Positions 1 through 7,904 of a DNA stretch of 47,854 bases are shown here, one piece after another. The translations under genes were made by a program, and so were the position numbers. The notes under the pieces were generated by a model. The model searched no databases. It had not been told where the DNA came from and worked only from the letters and a program-made list of their open reading frames with translations. Position 1 is the first letter of the stretch; each line of letters starts with the position of its first letter. Source of the DNA: Clostridia bacterium (GTDB taxonomy: Bacteria; Bacillota; Clostridia; Oscillospirales; Acutalibacteraceae); contig JAFSEF010000069.1 in NCBI GenBank assembly GCA_017435865.1, forward strand, positions 1 through 47,854, read 5' to 3'.

Positions 1-1
1 A

Positions 2-1228
2 CCGCCACCGCCACCACCGGATAAAAAGAAAATCTACAAAAAGGCGATTGCAATTGTTGCAGCTGCGATCTGTGCAGTTGTGGTGATTGGTTTGGTGAAC
101 AGAGATTATTTCGTCGCACGAAGGGCTGCCGAACAGGGAGATGCGGAGGCACAGTATGCTCTTGGAGAAATTTATTCTGTAGGCATCGATGTAGGCATCG
201 GTAGAATTCATCATTCAGATAAAAAAGCCGTTGAATGGTATCAGTAAGCGGCAGAACAGGGGCATGCGGAGGCACAGTATGAACTCGGATTATGTTATTA
301 TTACCGCAAAGGTGTAACGCAATCCTATGAAACAGCCGTGGAATGGTTTCAGAAAGCGGCAGAACAGGGGCATGCGGAGGCACAGGATATACTCGCGGAG
401 GCACAGTATGAACTTGGAGTATGTTATGAAAACGGCGACGGTGTAACGAAATCATACGAAAAAGCCGTTGAATGGTATCAGAAAGCGGCAGAACAGGGGC
501 ATGCGGAGGCACAGGATATACTCGCGAAGGCACAGTATGAACTCGGATTATGTTATGCACGTGGCAACGGTGTAACGCAATCGTATGAAAAAGCCGTGGA
601 ATGGTTTCAGAAAGCCGCCGAGCAGGGAAATGCGGCAGCACAGAATGAACTCGCGGCAGCACAGTATAAACTCGGAGTATGTTATGAAAACGGCTACGGT
701 GTAACGCAATCGTATGAAAAAGCCGTTGAATGGTATCAGAAAGCGGCAGAACAGGGGCATGCGACGGCACAGTATAAGCTCGGAGTATGTTATTATTACG
801 GCAAAGGTGTAACGAAATCATACGAAAAAGCCGTGGAATGGTTGCAGAAAGCCGCCGAGCAGGGATATGCGGCAGCACAGAGAGATCTCGGATTATGTTA
901 TGAAAACGGAGAAGGTGTAACGCAATCGTATGAAAAAGCCGTTGAATGGTATCAGAAAGCGGCCGAGCAGGGATATGCGGCAGCACAGAGAGATCTCGGA
1001 TTATGTTATGAAAACGGAGAAGGTGTAACGCAATCGTATGAAAAAGCCGTTGAATGGTATCAGAAAGCGGCCGAGCGGGGCAATGCTTATGCACAATGGA
1101 ATCTCGGTTTGTGTTATCTGGAAGGAAAAGGTGTAACCGAAAACCGGGACAAGGCGATTGCGTTGTTTGAACAAGCAGCAGCACAGGGCATTGAGAAAGC
1201 CAAGGAATGGCTCGATAAAAATACATAA
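2..1228 (+). pseudogene. Membrane-anchored Sel1-repeat protein interrupted by an in-frame stop (5' end outside window)
   Basis: One reading frame runs from the left edge to 1228 but is cut by a TAA at 245-247. Before the stop it encodes a Pro-run, a basic stretch, one transmembrane helix (about 50-110 bp) and a first Sel1 repeat. After it come about eight more Sel1 units (about 36 residues, pattern AEAQYELG..Y..G.GV..S..KAVEW.QKAAEQG) and a degenerate last unit. Every other complete unit reads CAG AAA GCG at this place, so a single A-to-T change explains the stop. Sel1 repeats are alpha-solenoid scaffolds of the TPR superfamily for protein contacts. A GTG at 338 could restart translation but has no clear ribosome site. 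It could be a true pseudogene, a phase-variable or rare stop, or an assembly error. The kinase follows after a hairpin, and a shared signalling role is plausible. Confidence 0.8.
885..1100 (+). repeat. Near-perfect 108-bp tandem duplication of a Sel1 unit
   Basis: Two consecutive Sel1 units (AAEQGYAAAQRDLG... ) give identical 36-residue peptides and differ at very few bases. Earlier units at about 350-700 carry an extra seven-residue DILAEAQ-like insertion, which makes a 43-residue period. Near-identity at the DNA level indicates recent duplication by slippage or recombination. Boundaries are approximate. Confidence 0.8.
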
Positions 1229-1268
1229 TGCGATGTGTAACTGAAAAATCGCAAAAGATTGTTGCAAA

Positions 1269-1320
1269 AAGAGCGGGAATATGCTTAAATGAAAACAGTG
1301 TTCCTGCTCTTAATTTTATA
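1269..1320 (+). terminator. Candidate intrinsic terminator after the Sel1 gene
   Basis: An 11-bp stem (1269-1279 with 1301-1311, one G-U pair) with a 21-nt loop precedes the weak T-rich tail AATTTTATATTT. A possible kinase promoter (TTGCAA 1262-1267, 17-bp spacer, TTAAAT 1285-1290) overlaps it. Confidence 0.5.
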
Positions 1321-1336
1321 TTTCGAGGATTTTATT

Positions 1337-3433
1337 ATGCAAAATGCGATGTATATTGCCCGCTGCTGGCCGGAATGGAAAGCGGTCGAAAAATTAGGCA
1401 CAGGCAGCTACGGTACGGTTTACAAGTGCTGTAAGACTGAACACGGTGTGGATGTGTATTCCGCAATCAAAGTCATTTCCATTCCGCAGAATGATGTAAC
1501 GGATGTGAGCTCCATCGGTATCGATGAGGGTTCTGTGCGGCAGTTTTACAAAAGCATTCTTGAGGATTGCGTGGAAGAAATTCGTCTGCTTGAATCTGTC
1601 AAGGGTTGCGTGAACATTGTTGCCGTAGAGGACTTTCAGGTGATTGAGAATCCGAACGGCATCGGCGGAACGGTTTTCATCAGAATGGAGCTGCTGAACA
1701 GATTTTCGGATTATATGCAGATGCATACCTTCGACGAAACGGAAGCCATACGGTTCGGTATTGACATCTGTTCTGCTCTGCTGACTTGTGAAACGAATCA
1801 TATCATGCACAGGGATGTAAAGCCCGGGAACATTCTGATGACCCGCTACGGCACATACAAGCTCGGTGATTTCGGTATCTCCAAAAAGCTTGCAAGTGCA
1901 ACCGGCGGTTTGTCAAGCAAGGGAACACGTATGTATATGGCTCCCGAAATACTCAAAGGGGAGCGGTACGGAATTGATGTGGATCTGTATTCTTTGGGGA
2001 TCGTCCTGTATCAGATGATGAACAAAAGCCGCATACCGTTTCTTGATCCTTACAGCACAAGTGTGAGTCATACGGACATTGAAAATGCACTCGATCGTCG
2101 TTTTGCAGGTGAAACCTTGCCGGCCCCCTGCAGTGCATCGTCAGCCTTTGCAAAAATCATCCTCAAAGCCTGTGCATTCAAACCGCAGGACCGCTATGCA
2201 AACGCGTCAGTTATGAAAAAGGATCTCGAAATGCTTTTGCTTTTGCGTACACAGGCAGCGGACAATGATTATGACAAGACCATCCCGATACAGGAACTGA
2301 CCATGCCTGTATATGATGCAGATGCAACGGATGGCGGAAAAACAGATGGCGGAACAGTGGGACCCGAAAAGAAGCCTGACAGGAAAGAAAAGGACAACCG
2401 TGTCAAGCAAACAAATTCTGCCAAACGGATCCTACCGCTTGTTGCGGCACTGCTTTGTGTTTGTGCCGTTGCTTTCGGAGTATTTTACTATTTCTCGCAG
2501 CAAGACGGACTGCAGGCAGAACCCACCGCAACGGACCCTGCAGCAGAAGCTTACCCGACTGTCGATGCAGAAGAACTGGAAGAAAAACAACAGCAGGCAC
2601 GTCATTATTATCTGTCGGGTGATTATAAGCAGGCTGTGATTGCTTACCGTGAACTTGTTGCCATGCAGGGTGCGGATGATGATTTCACGGCCGCTTTGGT
2701 GGACAGTGAAAATGCCTACCGTGCGGTGATTATGGAAGAATCGGAGTACCTTGTGATGCAAGGCAAGGTCACAGCTGCCATTGCTGTGCTGGATGAAGCA
2801 CTGACGCTACTGCCGCAGGATAACAGGCTGCAGGAACGCAGAAAAACGCTTGCAGAGCATTTTGAGGATGCAACACAAGCACCTGAAACCACAACCGCAC
2901 AAACAAGTACCGTTGCAACTTCTTATGTGTATGTACCGCAGACAATGCAGGTGACAAACGATTTATCTCCCGAGGACAGCGGTTCTTACTCGCAGACGGC
3001 ATACATCAGCACCGACACACCGGGGAATGCCGGTGTCAATCTTCGCAGTGAACCTTCCGCCGATTCTGAAGCACTTGCCGTTCTTGCAGAGGGAACACAG
3101 CTCACTGTGACCGACCGCACGCAGAATGATTATACCTATTGTTATGTCAATGGTGTTTACGGTTGGATTCTGACAAAGTATATAACCGGTACTACAGGAT
3201 CATCACAGCAGATAGTCGGTGATGATATCGTCGGCACGGCAAGAATCAGCACCGAAACGCCGGGGAATGCAGGTGTGAATCTGCGCAGCGAACCGTCCAC
3301 CTATTCGAACGGTCTGGGTGTGATTGCCGAGGGTACGCTTATCCGGTATACAAACCGTACGGAAAAAGGGTATACGTATTGCCTTGTCAACGGAACATAC
3401 GGCTGGATTCTGACACAATATATTGTTTTCTGA
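1337..3433 (+). CDS. Transmembrane Ser/Thr protein kinase with TPR-like and two SH3 extracellular domains
   Basis: A 698-residue Hanks-type kinase that phosphorylates Ser/Thr on cytoplasmic targets. Visible motifs: Gly-rich loop GTGSYGTVYK at 21-30, AIK Lys45, HRDVKPGN at 158-165, DFG 178-180 and APE 202-204. A Lys/Asp-rich linker and one membrane helix (about 365-386) follow. The outside part has a TPR-like helical stretch (about 415-510), a Thr/Gln linker and two SH3-like repeats (about 560-625 and 635-698), each with the signature NAGVNLRSEPS...GWILT.YI. ATG 1337 has GAGG eight bases upstream and is preferred over the in-frame ATG at 1289, which would add a hydrophobic tail before the kinase fold. 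PASTA-type bacterial kinases sense cell wall; here SH3 domains replace PASTA, so wall or glycan sensing is inferred. The upstream neighbour is the broken Sel1 gene. Confidence 0.93.
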   Translation: MQNAMYIARCWPEWKAVEKLGTGSYGTVYKCCKTEHGVDVYSAIKVISIPQNDVTDVSSIGIDEGSVRQFYKSILEDCVEEIRLLESVKGCVNIVAVEDFQVIENPNGIGGTVFIRMELLNRFSDYMQMHTFDETEAIRFGIDICSALLTCETNHIMHRDVKPGNILMTRYGTYKLGDFGISKKLASATGGLSSKGTRMYMAPEILKGERYGIDVDLYSLGIVLYQMMNKSRIPFLDPYSTSVSHTDIENALDRRFAGETLPAPCSASSAFAKIILKACAFKPQDRYANASVMKKDLEMLLLLRTQAADNDYDKTIPIQELTMPVYDADATDGGKTDGGTVGPEKKPDRKEKDNRVKQTNSAKRILPLVAALLCVCAVAFGVFYYFSQQDGLQAEPTATDPAAEAYPTVDAEELEEKQQQARHYYLSGDYKQAVIAYRELVAMQGADDDFTAALVDSENAYRAVIMEESEYLVMQGKVTAAIAVLDEALTLLPQDNRLQERRKTLAEHFEDATQAPETTTAQTSTVATSYVYVPQTMQVTNDLSPEDSGSYSQTAYISTDTPGNAGVNLRSEPSADSEALAVLAEGTQLTVTDRTQNDYTYCYVNGVYGWILTKYITGTTGSSQQIVGDDIVGTARISTETPGNAGVNLRSEPSTYSNGLGVIAEGTLIRYTNRTEKGYTYCLVNGTYGWILTQYIVF

Positions 3434-3437
3434 TATG

Positions 3438-3478
3438 AAAAAACAGGGGCTGTGATGTTGCACAGTCCCTGTTGCTTT
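3438..3478. terminator. Terminator between convergent kinase and FAD oxidoreductase genes
   Basis: An 11-bp stem (3444-3454 with 3461-3471, one G-U pair) and a 6-nt loop. The T-run is strong on the minus strand (A6 at 3438-3443 on plus), so it mainly ends the oxidoreductase transcript. Confidence 0.75.
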
Positions 3479-3485
3479 ATTCAGT

Positions 3486-4886
3486 TTAGTTTTCGTAGCC
3501 GAGTTTTTTGAGAATGGCAGGATCGCAGGTGTCTGCCATACCGCCGATTTCATCCCACAAGGCATCTGCCTGCTTTTTCCATGCCTGAAAATCGGCAGGT
3601 GATGTCGGATAATTGTCATACAGTTTGCCGACTTTTCCGCTTTGCAGCAGACCCTTTACAATTTTTCCGACCGTTTCCGTACGCAGCTTCTTCGTTGCGA
3701 TTCCGCGGGTGATGACAGCCAGCATTTTTGCAATGTCGCCTGCGGTGAGATCCAGTTCTTCACCCATACCGCCGAGGATTTTTGTGCTGAATATGCAGTC
3801 ATTGGCGAACAGGTATTCCGCTTCGTCATAATCAGCGGAAATGACACCGAACAGCATCGGACGCAGTGCATCGAAGTCTTTGCCCTGTGCTTTCATGTAG
3901 CGGCAGTTGATCGGCCAAAGATTTTCCTTTGTGAGATAGCCATCCTTTTTAAGCAGACCCGAAATGACGTCCACCGCAATTTCGCCCTGTACCATAGAAG
4001 ACGTCACACCTTCACCGCAGGTGGGTTTGGTCAGGAATGCAGCATCACCCATGGCAATAAAACCGTCGTCCACGCAGGAATAGAGTGTTCTGTGGTAAGG
4101 TGTCATGCCTTTTTCCACTTTTTCTACTCTGAATGCAGGGCGTTTGATATTCTGCAGGTAATCCTTGAACACTTCTTCCGCATAGTCATATCCGTAACCT
4201 GCACCGATGCCGAGGATGGCTCCGTGTTCGTTGCCTGACGGTGCCGACCATGCTTTGTATTGCATACAAAAACCGTCCATGGAACGCGGTTTGACGTTCT
4301 TGTCTTCGTATTCAACATAATAAAGCACAACAAAGAAGATGTCTTTGTTGGTCAGTTTGTAATTTTCAACAACCGAAGAATCGGGCAGCTTTGTGCGTGC
4401 CGCAGAAGGAATGCCGCTGCAATCCGCAACAATGCGTGCAAGCACTTCCTGTTTTCCGTCTTTTGTGACAAACGATGCACCGATGATGCGTTTGTTGTCA
4501 TCAAAAATAAAGTCATCAAAAGCAGCACCGTATATGATGTCGGCACCTGCTGCTCTTGCGGCATCATTCATACGCATAATGTAGTCATGCTTGTGTACAC
4601 CGATTACGGGACTCGGTGTGCCGATTTTCGGATGATTGCCGTACGGAGAAAAAATGCAGGAAGAAGCAAATGTAAATCCCCAGTCTTTGTCCGTGACGGC
4701 GGGAATCTCCATGCCGAATTTTTCCATGTCTTCTTTGCCGAAATGAATAATATCGTAAGCTCTGTTGACATCGTTCTGTTCTTCTTTTTCAATCACAAGA
4801 ACACTGAATCCCTGTTTTGCCATTTTCTGTGCAAACCAGCTGCCGGTTGTGGAAGCACCGACAACAAGAATATCATACTGTTTCAT
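3486..4886 (-). CDS. FAD-dependent oxidoreductase, geranylgeranyl-reductase/monooxygenase-like
   Basis: A 466-residue flavoprotein. An N-terminal Rossmann strand carries GASTTG (10-15), a variant of GxGxxG, with an acidic ribose-binding end at VIEKE (31-35). The second FAD signature GFIAMGDAA is at 275-283, followed by PTCGEGV. This layout is typical of the geranylgeranyl-reductase/p-hydroxybenzoate-hydroxylase superfamily, whose members reduce isoprenoid double bonds or hydroxylate substrates; the substrate here is unknown. ATG 4886 has GGGGG seven bases upstream; an in-frame ATG two codons earlier sits too close to that site. It is divergent from the GH3 gene with back-to-back promoters, suggesting joint control, so it may modify the acyl or amine part of the island's product. 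Confidence 0.8.
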   Translation of the reverse strand: MKQYDILVVGASTTGSWFAQKMAKQGFSVLVIEKEEQNDVNRAYDIIHFGKEDMEKFGMEIPAVTDKDWGFTFASSCIFSPYGNHPKIGTPSPVIGVHKHDYIMRMNDAARAAGADIIYGAAFDDFIFDDNKRIIGASFVTKDGKQEVLARIVADCSGIPSAARTKLPDSSVVENYKLTNKDIFFVVLYYVEYEDKNVKPRSMDGFCMQYKAWSAPSGNEHGAILGIGAGYGYDYAEEVFKDYLQNIKRPAFRVEKVEKGMTPYHRTLYSCVDDGFIAMGDAAFLTKPTCGEGVTSSMVQGEIAVDVISGLLKKDGYLTKENLWPINCRYMKAQGKDFDALRPMLFGVISADYDEAEYLFANDCIFSTKILGGMGEELDLTAGDIAKMLAVITRGIATKKLRTETVGKIVKGLLQSGKVGKLYDNYPTSPADFQAWKKQADALWDEIGGMADTCDPAILKKLGYEN

Positions 4887-4907
4887 ATTCATTCCCCCTT
4901 TTTTTCC

Positions 4908-4936
4908 ATTATACCATTGTTGTTTTCTGCTTGCAA
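4908..4936 (-). promoter_or_regulatory. Promoter of the FAD oxidoreductase gene
   Basis: On the minus strand: TTGCAA (4936-4931), 17-bp spacer, TATAAT (4913-4908) preceded by TGG, an extended -10. Confidence 0.75.
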
Positions 4937-5010
4937 TATACATTTTTTGCAGCACTTCGGAGACATTATGCTGTATTTGTCGTTTTTGCTTTTTCAGAAT
5001 GTTTTAGACG

Positions 5011-5039
5011 TTGCATTTTATTATTTTATATGATATAAT
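5011..5039 (+). promoter_or_regulatory. Promoter of the GH3/ATP-grasp operon
   Basis: TTGCAT (5011-5016), 17-bp spacer, TATAAT (5034-5039) with TGA just before it. The start codon follows 30 bp downstream. Confidence 0.8.
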
Positions 5040-5069
5040 AAATCGAATACTGACAAAGGGAGTGAGAAC

Positions 5070-6761
5070 ATGGGGAATGATTTTGCCTGGCGTAAAATGT
5101 CACAATTCTGCGGACATCTCGGAAATATTGTTTTTCGTGTTTCTTCGCGGTACACGGCTGACCCGATGCCCAATCAGCAGCAGCTGCTTGAAATGCTGAT
5201 GCAGAAGAATGCTGCCACCGAATACGGAAAAAAATACGGTTTTGAAAATATCACAACCTTTGAGCAGTATCAGGATTGTGTTCCGCTCACGTCTTATGAG
5301 GACTATGAACCCTATATTGACCGTATGCTCAACGGCGAACAGGGTCTTATTACTTACAAAAAAATCAAACGCTATGTGCAGACCTCAGGCAGTGCAGGCA
5401 AGCCGAAACTGATTCCGCTTTGCGGTAAGGCGATCTGGAATTTTCAGATCATGGGCTTTTGTGCACCGATGGGCTCTTCACTGAATTACTATAAACAACG
5501 CGGCGAAGAACTGCCTGCACAACGCAGTTTTCTGTTGATTGAAGTTGTCAACAAAGACCTGCCCAACGGCAACAAATCGAGTTGTCTGTCCGCACTTCCG
5601 TTCAACCTGCTGCGTCCGTTTTCTTCTTTCTTCTCGGTCACGCCGAAGGAAATCTTTTATCCCGAAAAACCCGACGAAACGGATATGAATTATTTCAAAC
5701 TTCGTTTTGCCCTTGAAAATGAAGGTGTAACAGCCCTGACGGCTGCCCTTGTCACATACATCGAGAGTATGTTCGAATACCTCGAAAAGAACTGGCAGAT
5801 TCTTGTGGATGATATCGAAAAGGGAACCATCGATTCGTCTGTTCGTTGTCCTGAACAACTGCGTAAAAAGTTGCTCAGGAAATGCAGACCGAACCCCGAA
5901 CGTGCGGCATGGTTACGCAGGGAGTTTGAAAAAGGATTCGACACACCCATTGCACCGCGAATCTGGCCGGAACTTGCATGGACATCTGCTATGCGAAGCG
6001 GTTCACTGGCTCTGTTTGCAGAAAAACTCAAAAAATATTGCGGCGATTTGCCGTTTAACAACACAGGCTATGTTGCCTCCGAATCGCTGATGGCAATGCC
6101 GCTTGAAATGAGTGCAACGGACGGTGTGCTGCTGCCCAAGAGCTGTCTTTTTGAATTCCTGCCCGTGGGTGCTCCCGAGGGAACAAGACCGCTGCTTTTG
6201 GATCAGCTTGAGGTCGGTAAGGACTATGAAGTCATCATCACCAACCTTGCAGGCTTGTACCGTTACCGTATGTATGACGTTGTGCGTGTGACGGGATATT
6301 ATCAGAAAACCCCGAAGGTGGAATTTTTGTATCGTTCCAACCTTGTTCTGAACATCACGGGTGAAAAAACAACCCAGAAAATGCTTGACTGGGCAGTGGA
6401 CAAGGCCTGTGCCGAGGTCGGTATGCAGTACGATCGTTTCTGTTTTGAAGGTGTTCTGCAGGACGGTCAGGCACCGTATTACAAAATTCTGTTTGAAGCA
6501 CCCGAAGCCGATGCGGAAGTTCGTGCAAAAATCGGCCCTGTGCTTGATAAATACCTGCGTGAGTCCAATCTTTATATTGATGTGCGTCGTCGTGAAGATG
6601 TGCTTGCCTGTCCGCAGGTGCAGTTCCTGATTCCGGGTACGTTTGATGCTTACACGCAGTCTTTGCGTGAAAAAGGTGTCAATATAAACCAGGTCAAACC
6701 CGTGACCATTCTGAATACGCAGGAACGCAAAGACTTTTTCCTTGCCCGTGTTGCAGACTGA
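5070..6761 (+). CDS. GH3-family acyl-adenylate amide synthetase (auxin/jasmonate-conjugase-like)
   Basis: A 563-residue member of the GH3 branch of the adenylate-forming (ANL) superfamily. In plants GH3 enzymes adenylate a carboxylate such as jasmonate or indole-acetate and join it to an amino acid. Seen here: the Ser/Thr/Gly ATP loop TSGSAGKPKLIP (105-116), an LYRYRMYDVV block near 396-405 that matches the GH3 hinge, and NITGEKTTQ near 428-436. ATG 5070 has GGGAG seven bases upstream. The next gene, an ATP-grasp ligase, starts 14 bp after the stop, so the two are probably cotranscribed. Bacterial GH3 proteins are mostly uncharacterised. The carboxylate could be a fatty acid and the amine an amino acid, but neither is shown. 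There is no signal peptide, so it is cytoplasmic. Confidence 0.88.
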   Translation: MGNDFAWRKMSQFCGHLGNIVFRVSSRYTADPMPNQQQLLEMLMQKNAATEYGKKYGFENITTFEQYQDCVPLTSYEDYEPYIDRMLNGEQGLITYKKIKRYVQTSGSAGKPKLIPLCGKAIWNFQIMGFCAPMGSSLNYYKQRGEELPAQRSFLLIEVVNKDLPNGNKSSCLSALPFNLLRPFSSFFSVTPKEIFYPEKPDETDMNYFKLRFALENEGVTALTAALVTYIESMFEYLEKNWQILVDDIEKGTIDSSVRCPEQLRKKLLRKCRPNPERAAWLRREFEKGFDTPIAPRIWPELAWTSAMRSGSLALFAEKLKKYCGDLPFNNTGYVASESLMAMPLEMSATDGVLLPKSCLFEFLPVGAPEGTRPLLLDQLEVGKDYEVIITNLAGLYRYRMYDVVRVTGYYQKTPKVEFLYRSNLVLNITGEKTTQKMLDWAVDKACAEVGMQYDRFCFEGVLQDGQAPYYKILFEAPEADAEVRAKIGPVLDKYLRESNLYIDVRRREDVLACPQVQFLIPGTFDAYTQSLREKGVNINQVKPVTILNTQERKDFFLARVAD

Positions 6762-6775
6762 AAGGTGTGAATGCA

Positions 6776-7855
6776 ATGGCAAAAATCAGTATACCTTATT
6801 CAAAAGTGCCCGGATTTATTCTGGGCATTTATTCTCGGGTTCCTTTTTACAATATGCTGTTTTATCGTATGCTCAACAACGAACCCGAAGCGTATCTTGA
6901 AAAGTTTTTTCCGACTTCCGGCTATCCGCAGGAAGAAAAAGAAAAAGTACGCAAAGACATGGAACGCGAATTCTGGTTCCACGGCACACATTTTGATGAA
7001 TATTTTTATTATGATTTTTACGGCAAAGACCGTGCTTATAAAGATGCTTTCATCAACGAAACACAGCGTTTTTCTTATTACAACAAGCTCAATACCATCA
7101 AAGGTATGAAGCAGTTTGACAATAAATGGAAAACATATCAGAAACTGTCTGCTTTTTACAAAAGAGAAGTTATTTACTGCAAAACGAAGGACGATTTTGC
7201 TGCTTTTGATTCTTTTCTGAAAAAGCACGGTACTGTCATTAAAAAGCCTGTGGATTCATATTTCGGTAACGGTGTGGAGATTCTGAAATCAGAACAGATT
7301 TCCGATGTGCAGCTTATTTTTGACGGGTTGCTGCAAAAGGGCAGTTTTCTTTGTGAAGAGTTGGTGCGACAGACCGGATTTTTCGCATCTCTGAATGCAA
7401 GTTCCCTGAACACGGTACGTATTCCTACGGTGCTGACGGGCAGCTCACCCGATACTTACAAAGTGCACGTGTTTTATCCTTGCCTGCGTATCGGCAGACA
7501 GGGGAGCATTGTGGACAATGCAGGTGCAGGCGGTCTGCTGGTGCAGGTCGATGCCGCCACGGGGGCTTTGTATCATACCGCCCGCGATGAAGCCAACAAT
7601 GCATACACAGCACATCCCGACAGCGGCATTGTGTTTGACGGTCTTTTTATTCCCGCATGGGAAGAAGCTGTCAGAACCGCAGAACAACTTGCTTTGTCCG
7701 TGCCCGAAAACCGCTATACAGGGTGGGATCTTGCCCTGACGGACAACGGATGGGTGCTGATTGAGGGCAACGCAAGAGCCCAGTTTCTGGTCGGACAAAT
7801 CTGCGACCGCATCGGAAAAAAACACGAACTGAACGCATTGCTGCATGAATCATAA
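6776..7855 (+). CDS. ATP-grasp ligase, sugar-transfer-associated (ATPgrasp_ST-like), copy 1
   Basis: A 359-residue ATP-grasp protein. The C-terminal signature GWDLALTDNGWVLIEGN (about 317-333) is the Mg/ATP-binding end of this family; a KKPVDSYFGNGVEIL block near residues 158-172 forms the Gly-rich ATP lid. ATP-grasp enzymes activate a carboxylate as acyl-phosphate and couple it to an amine, thiol or hydroxyl. The ATPgrasp_ST branch is often found near polysaccharide or capsule genes. ATG 6776 with AAAGGTG eight bases upstream is chosen over an in-frame GTG at 6767 that overlaps the ribosome site. It follows GH3 directly, and a homologue lies on the opposite strand at 9035-10072. The substrate is unknown. 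Confidence 0.85.
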   Translation: MAKISIPYSKVPGFILGIYSRVPFYNMLFYRMLNNEPEAYLEKFFPTSGYPQEEKEKVRKDMEREFWFHGTHFDEYFYYDFYGKDRAYKDAFINETQRFSYYNKLNTIKGMKQFDNKWKTYQKLSAFYKREVIYCKTKDDFAAFDSFLKKHGTVIKKPVDSYFGNGVEILKSEQISDVQLIFDGLLQKGSFLCEELVRQTGFFASLNASSLNTVRIPTVLTGSSPDTYKVHVFYPCLRIGRQGSIVDNAGAGGLLVQVDAATGALYHTARDEANNAYTAHPDSGIVFDGLFIPAWEEAVRTAEQLALSVPENRYTGWDLALTDNGWVLIEGNARAQFLVGQICDRIGKKHELNALLHES

Positions 7856-7859
7856 AAAT

Positions 7860-7898
7860 AAACGACCGGTGTACACGTTTTGTGTATGCCGGTCGTTT
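7860..7898. terminator. Bidirectional terminator between convergent operons
   Basis: A long stem (AAACGACCGG at 7860-7869 with CCGGTCGTTT at 7889-7898, extended inward by GTGTACAC/GTGTATGC with two G-U pairs). A-rich sequence before it and T-rich after it serve both strands. Confidence 0.85.
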
Positions 7899-7904
7899 CG
7901 GTTG

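Noticed and set aside
350-1100. Regular spaced DNA repeats that could suggest a CRISPR array
   Set aside because: The repeats are in-frame 108-129 bp coding units of a Sel1 protein without unique spacers; no cas gene is present.
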